From positions 1 through 53,737 of the forward strand of contig JBAZQZ010000007.1 of assembly GCA_041663205.1 (NCBI GenBank): a DNA stretch of 53,737 nt, read 5' to 3'. A model generated the notes under the pieces. It searched no databases. It saw only the letters and a program-made list of their open reading frames with translations, and was not told the DNA's origin. Every line of letters begins with the position of its first letter. The first letter of the stretch is position 1. Origin of the DNA: UM-FILTER-38-24 sp041663205 (GTDB taxonomy: Bacteria > Patescibacteriota > Gracilibacteria > UBA1369 > LOWO2-01-FULL-3). The position numbers were made by a program, and so were the translations under genes. Below are positions 24,765-30,727 of the stretch, piece after piece.

Positions 24765-24826
24765 CCCGGTCGCAACATCCTCTACCTGCCTGCCGGCAGG
24801 CAGGCGACTACGCACCACACCTAAAT
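24765..24826 (+). repeat. intergenic repeat R3 with embedded 20-bp palindrome
   Basis: CCCGGTCGCAACATCCT... ACTACGCACCACACCTAAA, between the convergent caspase-like and PP2C genes; the PP2C stop codon is within its end. A perfect 20-bp palindrome, CCTGCCTGCCGGCAGGCAGG (24785-24804), is inserted relative to R4 and R5. Confidence 0.65.
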
Positions 24827-25735
24827 CTCTCCATCAGCAATAAACGCCGTTACGTCATCGTCAAGAACATTTGCATCTAATATGGCCTTTATTTCATCCA
24901 TTGTCTCTTTTGGGGGCTTATTATTTTTCAAAAGACCTTCCAATTTATTCTGCATTTTTCCCTTTGCCATGCCATCGGTAAAAGCCATGATGCGATAGTT
25001 TTTTGGTAGCTTTAAAGTTTGAAAATATATTTGGGGCAGAGATAATTCCATGGAAACAGGATCGAACACCATTTGATTCTCAACATTACCACGAACAAAA
25101 ATCACATTGCCGGAATCCTTGTCCAGTATGACCAAAGTAACATCCCCGAATGTTGCGAAGCGAATAGTCCCTTTTGCCCTATCTATACGTCCACTCACCG
25201 CCATCGTACTCCACGCGCTGGTGCTCTTCACCGCCTCTCTCAAATATCGTGCATAACCATCACGAGGAACGGTTTTCAAAACTTCAAGTATATGCCTTTT
25301 AACCACTTCCTCCTTTCCATTGCCCCACTCTTCAAGTTCCGCGCGAAGCAGTTGTTCAAATTTTTGCTCAATTTGCTCATCACTAAGCCCGGAAGATGTT
25401 GCCATAACCTTGGACAAAGAACGCACAACCATTTTTGTAAATACCCCGGAGAAAAAATTTGCCCCCGATACACCATCACCCACCGCAAACGCCACCGCTT
25501 CATTCTCATGATTATATTCAACGGACAAAGCATCTTGATTAAGCAACGAAAATCCTACTCCCTCATAACCTTTGAAGACATCCCTGTAACTCATAGCGGC
25601 AAAATCTTTTCCCGCTCCACGTCCGGACATAGCGCTCGCAGAATAAGTATAAGCCGCCGGTATATCAATAACTTTCGGTTCTATTTTAACCTGGGACTCA
25701 TCTTCCTCAATTGTTCCACCATTTTCAAGAGACAT
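24821..25735 (-). CDS. PP2C-family protein phosphatase
   Basis: 304 residues from ATG 25735. The PP2C metal-binding motifs are in order: NQDALSV near residue 70, AFAVGDGVSGANFF near 90, a TSAWSTMAVSGRID core strand, ATFGDVTLVIL, IMAFTDGMAKG and the terminal DDDVTAFIAD. These supply the Asp residues that hold the metal ions. It should dephosphorylate Ser/Thr residues in the cytoplasm. A ~170-residue helical insert between motifs carries an acidic stretch. Divergent to the kinase-fold gene, with back-to-back promoters, it forms a writer/eraser pair typical of regulated conflict systems. Confidence 0.88.
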   Translation of the reverse strand: MSLENGGTIEEDESQVKIEPKVIDIPAAYTYSASAMSGRGAGKDFAAMSYRDVFKGYEGVGFSLLNQDALSVEYNHENEAVAFAVGDGVSGANFFSGVFTKMVVRSLSKVMATSSGLSDEQIEQKFEQLLRAELEEWGNGKEEVVKRHILEVLKTVPRDGYARYLREAVKSTSAWSTMAVSGRIDRAKGTIRFATFGDVTLVILDKDSGNVIFVRGNVENQMVFDPVSMELSLPQIYFQTLKLPKNYRIMAFTDGMAKGKMQNKLEGLLKNNKPPKETMDEIKAILDANVLDDDVTAFIADGEI

Positions 25736-25763
25736 ATAAACATTGTTAACCCACAAGAAAGCG

Positions 25764-25792
25764 ATTTTAACCGAATTCTAGGCATATGTCAA
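25764..25792 (-). promoter_or_regulatory. PP2C promoter (minus strand)
   Basis: Reading leftward, TTGACA (complement of 25787-25792) and TAAAAT (complement of 25764-25769) are 17 bp apart, close to the sigma-70 consensus. The ATG is 29 bp downstream of the -10. Its -35 is the mirror image of the kinase-fold gene's -35. Confidence 0.7.
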
Positions 25793-25812
25793 CAGCGGTA
25801 TATTTGACATAT
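25784..25812. promoter_or_regulatory. inverted repeat joining the two -35 boxes
   Basis: ATATGTCAA (25784-25792) and TTGACATAT (25804-25812) are perfect complements around an 11-bp spacer, so both divergent -35 boxes lie in one dyad. A single dimeric regulator or the polymerases themselves would compete here. Confidence 0.6.
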
Positions 25813-25847
25813 CCACACAATAGTATTATAAAACAACACTATAATAC
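25804..25847 (+). promoter_or_regulatory. kinase-fold gene promoter with inverted repeat over the -10
   Basis: TTGACA (25804-25809), 17 bp, TATAAA (25827-25832): a near-perfect sigma-70 promoter. GTATTATA (25823-25830) and TATAATAC (25840-25847) form an 8-bp inverted repeat with 9-bp spacer covering the -10 and the start region, a likely repressor site. Confidence 0.7.
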
Positions 25848-25865
25848 CTAAAAGATGTTATTCAC

Positions 25866-27266
25866 ATGAGGCTAGAATCCACAAACAGTCCGGATCCAAG
25901 AGATTATTTTGAAGTCCCTAAGGAAAAAGGAAGCTACAGAGGTCCTTCGACACCGCTACAAACACAAATTGGGCCGGGAGAAGAAGCAATTAAGCTTCCG
26001 GATGAAGAAATGGAACTGCTGGCCAAATATGCCTCTTGGGAAAATAACCCTCCGTTTGATGGTCCGGGCCGTAGCGGATACGTAAAGAGAAAAGAACCGC
26101 TTCGTACGGGAAGTGACACATTGTACGGATATAAACTAAAAGGAGTAGGGAATTTCGACGAAAGAACGCGTACGATTTCCCCTCCGAGGGGAGATTCATA
26201 TCAGGCAACTTGGAGAACAAAAGACGATTCCGGAAGAATCATTGATGAAGCTCCGGTGATTCTTATTCACATGGGAGTATCGGAAAACGGCACTCTTTAC
26301 CCAGTATTGGATCCGCCAAAACCGATTGGGGGATTAGCTCCGAGAAGAGGTCAACGCGAATTCCAAAATGCCGCAAGATTACACGCTATGGGCGTCCCGG
26401 CATGTCTTCCGGTCGCATGGGGACGTTACCCCGAAATCAAATGGCAAGATGAACCGACGGAATTTGTTGTCTTGGGATTGCCAAGCAATGTAACAGAGAG
26501 ACTCGGCGCATATTTTGAACCGGATATAATCCAAAATAGAATTGACGTTGGAAGAAACATGAGAAAATTGATAGAAAGGCGTTTTGACACATACAATCCA
26601 AAAAGAATTGAAGATCCTCTTTTACGTACAACAAAAGACATAGGAGAAAATATCGGGAGAGTTATCCGGGCCGGACACGACGCAGACGTTGCAAGATTCG
26701 CCTCACATCTTGGGAATTTCAGTTTCATGCCAAACAATCGAAACATTTTATTGCACGACCTGGATTCTTCTATAAGACTTGGTTCCATTCATCCGCAAGC
26801 GAGAGCACTAACGATGATTCGCGACGTTGAAAGCGCAATATTCGGATTTATGCATAGTATCACACACGCGAATATTTACTGGATAGTCCACAATCAGGGG
26901 AAATTCTCGGGATTAAATCCTTTCAAAGCGCTATTAAAGGGATATTTCCGCGATGACGTCGATGAAAATGTAATAGAAGAAGCAAGTCGCAAAATTTTTG
27001 AAATGGTTGTTCAATTGATAAAACTAAGGACGGAAATACCATCTGCTTACAATCAAAGAGTTTGGATGGAATCCGCAATAATAAATCTCGTTCCTCTGTG
27101 TCTGAGAGAAATATTCCAAATTTATGAAAAAAGCGCTTTAAACAGAACAAATACACTTCCATACGGAATGGGTGACCTCGAAATAAACTGGCAAAGATTT
27201 TCACGCCAAAAGGACGAAATGTATAGGAAAAGAGTAGAGGAAATCATGGCGAGACAAAGAAGCTAA
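25866..27266 (+). CDS. protein-kinase-fold protein, SelO-like
   Basis: 466 residues. A possible ATP-binding Lys lies in YGYKLKGVGNFDERTR (Lys90/Lys92), followed by REFQNAARLHAMGVPACLPV, a helix pattern like SelO (YdiU) REF...EAMHALGIPT. A catalytic-loop-like HLGNFSFMPNNRNILLHDLD (residues 281-300) resembles HxDxxxxN plus the metal-binding Asp of kinases. The N-terminal 65 residues are Pro/Gly-rich and probably disordered; the last ~150 are helical. SelO proteins AMPylate proteins; whether this one phosphorylates, AMPylates or is inactive cannot be read. It shares a bidirectional promoter with PP2C, its natural antagonist. The fold call is moderate. Confidence 0.55.
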   Translation: MRLESTNSPDPRDYFEVPKEKGSYRGPSTPLQTQIGPGEEAIKLPDEEMELLAKYASWENNPPFDGPGRSGYVKRKEPLRTGSDTLYGYKLKGVGNFDERTRTISPPRGDSYQATWRTKDDSGRIIDEAPVILIHMGVSENGTLYPVLDPPKPIGGLAPRRGQREFQNAARLHAMGVPACLPVAWGRYPEIKWQDEPTEFVVLGLPSNVTERLGAYFEPDIIQNRIDVGRNMRKLIERRFDTYNPKRIEDPLLRTTKDIGENIGRVIRAGHDADVARFASHLGNFSFMPNNRNILLHDLDSSIRLGSIHPQARALTMIRDVESAIFGFMHSITHANIYWIVHNQGKFSGLNPFKALLKGYFRDDVDENVIEEASRKIFEMVVQLIKLRTEIPSAYNQRVWMESAIINLVPLCLREIFQIYEKSALNRTNTLPYGMGDLEINWQRFSRQKDEMYRKRVEEIMARQRS

Positions 27267-27277
27267 AGGCAAATCAA

Positions 27278-27314
27278 CCCCGGTCGCAACATCCTTGAGG
27301 ACACTACGTCACCA
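27278..27314 (+). repeat. intergenic repeat R4
   Basis: CCCCGGTCGCAACATCCTTG, then AGGACACTACGTCACCA. It lies between the convergent kinase-fold and toxin genes, close to the toxin stop. It is nearly identical to R5 over its first ~26 bases. Confidence 0.65.
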
Positions 27315-27318
27315 ACTT

Positions 27319-27594
27319 CTATCGATATATTTCGTCATGCGAACCGATATCAACCGGCACTATCTTATCGCCTTTTATGATAAAATGAATAATCAGTCGA
27401 TATGAAATAGTGATGGAAATGCTGGATAGCCCGGCCAATCTTCCTGATAATTTATGCATTCTCAAAGAGGGATGTTGAGGATTTATGCAAAGTATTTTTA
27501 AGATTTTCTCGTATTGTTTTAAAATTTCAGGGTGCTTGGCAAAAAATTTCTTTGCCCTTTTCTGATAACTTTCAGTGATTACTAATTTATACAT
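27319..27594 (-). CDS. RelE/YafQ-family toxin
   Basis: 91 residues, usual size of RelE/ParE-fold toxins. It begins MYKLVITESYQKRAKKFFAK and continues HPEILKQYEKILKILCINPQ, with HKLSGRLAGLSSISITISYR in the core and VPVDIGSHDEIYR at the end; the final HDEIYR is typical of YafQ/RelE. These enzymes cleave mRNA in the ribosome A site and halt translation. The gene overlaps the antitoxin by 8 bp, antitoxin first, as usual. The pair probably stabilises the island and is autoregulated. Confidence 0.88.
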   Translation of the reverse strand: MYKLVITESYQKRAKKFFAKHPEILKQYEKILKILCINPQHPSLRMHKLSGRLAGLSSISITISYRLIIHFIIKGDKIVPVDIGSHDEIYR

Positions 27595-27844
27595 TCTTCA
27601 AGTCTTTTATGTGGCTCGCGACACTTTTTACTTTAAACTTTCCATTCGCCAAATCCGATTCAGATTCTCTTAACGCCGCATCTAGCTCACATTCACGGAG
27701 ATAACTATATTGATCCATAGTAATAACTGCGAAACTTTTTTCACCATGGATGGTGATGAAAGTTTCACTGAATTTTTTTGCTCTTTCGTTAAGAGCGGAC
27801 ATACCTTTGGTTTTTAATTCTTGAGCTGTTACCGTATTATTCAT
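27587..27844 (-). CDS. Phd/YefM-like antitoxin
   Basis: 85 residues. The N-terminal DNA-binding half is TVTAQELKTKGMSALNERAK with ITIHGEKSFAVITMDQYSYL, the YefM/Phd pattern (prevent-host-death). The C-terminal half is a disordered, Lys/Asp-rich segment that would wrap the toxin. It neutralises the RelE-type toxin and, with it, represses the operon promoter, which should lie just above 27845 in AT-rich DNA. Start at ATG 27844; TAA at 27587, inside the toxin gene. Confidence 0.85.
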   Translation of the reverse strand: MNNTVTAQELKTKGMSALNERAKKFSETFITIHGEKSFAVITMDQYSYLRECELDAALRESESDLANGKFKVKSVASHIKDLKNV

Positions 27845-27922
27845 AGTACTGTTTATAATTTATATATAGCACTATTTATAGTACCATTTATGGCCCGGGA
27901 TGTAAAGAAAAAAAGCAGACTT

Positions 27923-27958
27923 GGTCGCAACATCCTTGAGCACACTACGCACCACCAC
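27923..27958 (+). repeat. intergenic repeat R5
   Basis: GGTCGCAACATCCTTGAGCA, then CACTACGCACCACCAC. It sits in the 420-bp gene-free stretch 27845-28264 between the antitoxin and hpf and is the last copy, near the right end of the accessory region. Confidence 0.65.
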
Positions 27959-27982
27959 ACGGCTCCGCCGTGATATATTTTT
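27958..27982 (+). terminator. candidate intrinsic terminator after R5
   Basis: CACGGC-TCC-GCCGTG is a perfect 6-bp hairpin (27958-27972) followed by ATATATTTTTC. It overlaps the end of R5. Which transcript it ends is unclear. Confidence 0.4.
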
Positions 27983-28017
27983 CACACGCAAAAGAAAACG
28001 AACCCCCCAACTGTTAA

Positions 28018-28125
28018 GTAGGAAGATCCGTTTCCTTAATGGTAACTTTTAAGTGGCGGTTAAGCCATCAAAAGAATACCGGAGAGCTGAGTTCCTTCTA
28101 CATAACTTGCGTCATAAGAAGGGAT
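28018..28125 (+). ncRNA. possible structured leader RNA of hpf
   Basis: Three hairpins can be drawn in the gene-free DNA before hpf: AGGAA/TTCCT (28020-28036), ATGGTAAC with GTT-AA-GCCAT (28039-28068) and GTTCCTTCT with AGAAGGGAT (28091-28125). A structured 'raiA motif' RNA is known upstream of hpf/raiA in other phyla; I cannot show homology. A 73-residue frame from GTG 28053 runs across it but looks non-coding. Confidence 0.3.
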
Positions 28126-28264
28126 CAGTGCGGCAATTAAAATACAAAACTTACGTTCTATATCCCAATTGCAAATATATAATAACACATTTTTGCAAAA
28201 AATACAATAGCGCTTTTCCAAAAAAAGAATATTATAGAAATGTACTCCATAACAAAAAATATTT

Positions 28265-28639
28265 ATGGAAATAACTTTCTTTCACAAGAACCTCACGAAG
28301 GCCGAAGAAGGCTCTTTTTCGCAGTACGTGGAAACGAAAAAGGAGATGATAGAAAATCTTCTGAAAACTTTTCCGTCGAACGCCACGCTGATGAGGGCAA
28401 ACATCGAGAAATTCGATAAGCATGATGCTTATGAGGTGGAATTGTCGGTCATAATCCCGACAAAACAGGTCGTCGCAAAAGAAGCCAGCCACATGATAAC
28501 AAAAGCCGTGGATCTCGCAAAAGACAGGCTTATCTCGCAGATAAAAAAACATATTTCCCTGATGAGAAGGGAAAGAAAACACAAATCTGTAAGAGAGAGA
28601 AAAGAGGCCGGAATAAAAGAAGAAGTTTTATCCCAATAA
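28265..28639 (+). CDS. hpf: ribosome hibernation-promoting factor (short HPF/RaiA type)
   Basis: 124 residues. The beta-alpha-beta-beta-beta-alpha pattern starts MEITFFHKNLTKAEEGSFSQ, with ANIEKFDKHDAYEVELSVII in the sheet and HMITKAVDLAKDRLISQIKK in the second helix. The C-terminus is Lys/Arg/Glu-rich. HPF binds the 30S decoding region and inactivates or dimerises ribosomes in stationary phase; the long-form dimerisation domain is absent. The 420-bp upstream stretch is unusually long for this genome. A strong intrinsic terminator follows. Confidence 0.9.
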   Translation: MEITFFHKNLTKAEEGSFSQYVETKKEMIENLLKTFPSNATLMRANIEKFDKHDAYEVELSVIIPTKQVVAKEASHMITKAVDLAKDRLISQIKKHISLMRRERKHKSVRERKEAGIKEEVLSQ

Positions 28640-28650
28640 AAAAGGCAACA

Positions 28651-28684
28651 AAAAAGAGCTCCGTAACACGGGGCCCTTTTTTTG
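28651..28684 (+). terminator. intrinsic terminator of hpf
   Basis: AAAAAGAGCTCCG pairs with CGGGGCCCTTTTT (one mismatch, one G-T) around a TAACA loop, ending in seven T. It lies 12 bp after the hpf stop and faces the convergent lipoprotein gene, which it may also end. Confidence 0.75.
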
Positions 28685-28699
28685 AAAGTAATTTTTTAA

Positions 28700-28885
28700 T
28701 TACTTAGCTGGAGCCTCAGCGGCTGGAACTTCTGTAGCTGGAGCCTCAGCAGCTTTTTCTGGTTCAACAGTCGTTGTTTCAACGGCTGGAGTTTCTGTAG
28801 CTGGAGTTTCGCTTTTGTTCAAAGCGGCGCATCCTACTAGAGAAAGCATAGCAACCAAAGCTAGAGATACTATAATCTTCTTCAT
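28700..28885 (-). CDS. small Ala/Glu/Pro/Thr-rich lipoprotein
   Basis: 61 residues. A lipoprotein signal (KKIIVSLALVAMLSLVGCAA) has its lipobox Cys at residue 19. The mature part is a low-complexity repeat of Thr-Glu-Thr-Pro-Ala and Ala-Glu-Ala-Pro, ending AAEAPAK, probably an extended wall-crossing or charged surface stalk. No fold is expected. A clear promoter lies at 28945-28972. The gene converges on hpf. Confidence 0.8.
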   Translation of the reverse strand: MKKIIVSLALVAMLSLVGCAALNKSETPATETPAVETTTVEPEKAAEAPATEVPAAEAPAK

Positions 28886-28920
28886 AGCTATTAGGTTAAA
28901 AATTAAATGATATAAAGAAA

Positions 28921-28972
28921 AGTGACAACGTCACAACGCAATAAATTATACGTACAATAAAAAAAATGTAAA
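28921..28972 (-). promoter_or_regulatory. lipoprotein promoter and dyad in its leader
   Basis: On the minus strand TTTACA (complement of 28967-28972), 16 bp, TATAAT (complement of 28945-28950). Downstream of the start site lies GTGACAACGTCAC (28922-28934), a 5-bp dyad that could be an operator. Confidence 0.55.
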
Positions 28973-29018
28973 AGAGTTAAAGTTGACAAAGATATGCGGA
29001 AATGGTTTTAATAGAGCC

Positions 29019-29648
29019 ATGATTTGTGTGCCGATAAGACAAAACAGCAGTAAAGAAGCCGTAAAAATGATGGTTTCAGCTCAAAAAGTCGCTGACGTAA
29101 GCGAAATATGGTTTGACGAAATTTCAGATTTTTCCGTGAAAAATTTTGAAGAAATAATAAAAAAGAAAAAGTCTCCGATAATATACAAGTGGCAGGGGAA
29201 CAAAGAAAATCTTGGAATAATATTGAAAAAAAATATGGAATACATAGATGTGGACATAAAAACAGAACAATCCATAATCAAAAAAATAAGAGAAATAAGC
29301 CCGAAAACAAAAATCATTATGTCGTTCCATGACTTTAAAAAAACACCGAAAGACGCAGACCTTCGCAAAATAATTGCAAAAATGAAAGAAAAATCTCCGG
29401 ATATTTTTAAAATAGCGACATTCGCGAATAATTTGGCGGACAATTTCAGGATATTTAAAATTCTGGCGGACCTCAAAGAAAAAGGACAAAAGGCAATATG
29501 TCTATGTATGGGGGAAAATGGCAAATTTTCCCGCATTGCTGGACATTTACTCGGAAATTATTTAATGTACGCTCCGCTGGATAAAAAAAATATTACAGCA
29601 TACGGACAATTAACGGTTAAAGAACTAAAAAAATGGCTCTTAAAATAG
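29019..29648 (+). CDS. aroD: 3-dehydroquinate dehydratase, type I (AroD)
   Basis: 209 residues from ATG 29019, giving the usual start MICVPIRQNSSKEAVKMM; a frame from TTG 28983 adds 12 residues without family support. It is a TIM barrel with the catalytic His in IIMSFHDFKKTP and the Schiff-base Lys in PDIFKIATFANN. It removes water from 3-dehydroquinate in the shikimate pathway to aromatic compounds. The gene overlaps ychF by 16 bp. Confidence 0.9.
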   Translation: MICVPIRQNSSKEAVKMMVSAQKVADVSEIWFDEISDFSVKNFEEIIKKKKSPIIYKWQGNKENLGIILKKNMEYIDVDIKTEQSIIKKIREISPKTKIIMSFHDFKKTPKDADLRKIIAKMKEKSPDIFKIATFANNLADNFRIFKILADLKEKGQKAICLCMGENGKFSRIAGHLLGNYLMYAPLDKKNITAYGQLTVKELKKWLLK

Positions 29649-30727
29649 GGATTGTAGGCTTACCAAATGTGGGGAAATCCACGCTTTTCAACGCTTTGAC
29701 AAGGACAAAAAGCGCCGTGGCCGCAAACTATCCGTTTTGCACGATAGATCCAAACATAGGGATAGTGGAAGTGCCGGATTTCAGGCTGAAAAAACTGTCG
29801 GAATTTTCAAAATCCGCAAAAACAATTCCAGCAACAATAGAATTCGTCGATATTGCCGGCCTCGTAAAAGGCGCAAGCAAAGGGGAAGGACTGGGAAACA
29901 AATTTTTGGCGCACATCAGGGGATGTAACGCGATTGCGCACATAGTAAGAGTTTTTAACGATTCAAATGTAATTCACGTTCACGGAAGTATCGATCCGAA
30001 AATAGACAAAGAAGTTATAGAATCGGAATTGATAATCGCCGATCTTCAAACCACGGAAAAACGCCTTGATAAGGCCAATGCTGATTGTAAATCGGGAGAC
30101 AAAGAAAAAAAAGCATACGCCTTGATTGTCGCAAAAGTTTTGGAAAATTTGCAAAAAGGGGTGATGGCGATTGATGTGGATTTGAGCGATGAAGAAAAAG
30201 AAAAAATAAAAGACTTGAGTTTGCTCACGATGAAGCCGAATTTCTATATTATAAATCTCAGCGAAGAAGAAATAAAAACCGCAGACAAAAAAAAGTTCGC
30301 GGAAATACTCGACGTAAAAGATGAAAATAAAATTATTCCCGTCTGCGCAAAAATAGAAGAAGAACTCGGCGATCTGAACGAAGAAGAAGCGTATGAATAT
30401 TTGAAAGAGCTTGGATTGAAAGAAACCGGCTTAAATGCGCTGATACGAACGGCATATGAAACACTAGGATTAATAACATACTTCACCACAGGGCCAAAAG
30501 AATCGCGGGCATGGACAATCAAAAAAGGCACTCTCGCTCCTCAAGCGGCCGGAGTAATTCATACTGATTTCGAAAAAGGATTTATAAAAGCCGAAATCAT
30601 AAATTGGCAAAAACTTCTCGAATCCGGAAGCGAAGTCCACGCAAAAGAACTGGGCCTTTTAAGAATAGAAGGCAAAGAATACACGGTCCAGGACGGAGAC
30701 AGTGTGCATTTCAGATTCGCTAATTAA
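29633..30727 (+). CDS. ychF: YchF/OLA1-family ATPase
   Basis: 364 residues, full length. The G1 motif GLPNVGKSTLF is followed by FVDIAGLVKGASKGEGLGNK. The nucleotide-specificity motif is NLSE (residues ~200) rather than NKxD, as expected for ATP-preferring YchF. The C-terminal TGS domain includes AWTIKKGTLAPQAAGVIHTD and KEYTVQDGDSVHFRFAN. It binds ribosomes and responds to oxidative stress. It overlaps aroD by 16 bp and converges on rel with an 8-bp overlap. Confidence 0.97.
   Translation: MALKIGIVGLPNVGKSTLFNALTRTKSAVAANYPFCTIDPNIGIVEVPDFRLKKLSEFSKSAKTIPATIEFVDIAGLVKGASKGEGLGNKFLAHIRGCNAIAHIVRVFNDSNVIHVHGSIDPKIDKEVIESELIIADLQTTEKRLDKANADCKSGDKEKKAYALIVAKVLENLQKGVMAIDVDLSDEEKEKIKDLSLLTMKPNFYIINLSEEEIKTADKKKFAEILDVKDENKIIPVCAKIEEELGDLNEEEAYEYLKELGLKETGLNALIRTAYETLGLITYFTTGPKESRAWTIKKGTLAPQAAGVIHTDFEKGFIKAEIINWQKLLESGSEVHAKELGLLRIEGKEYTVQDGDSVHFRFAN

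Noticed and set aside
28053..28274. 73-residue + strand frame starting with GTG before hpf
   Set aside because: No recognisable domain; composition looks non-coding, it overlaps the hpf start and runs across hairpins.
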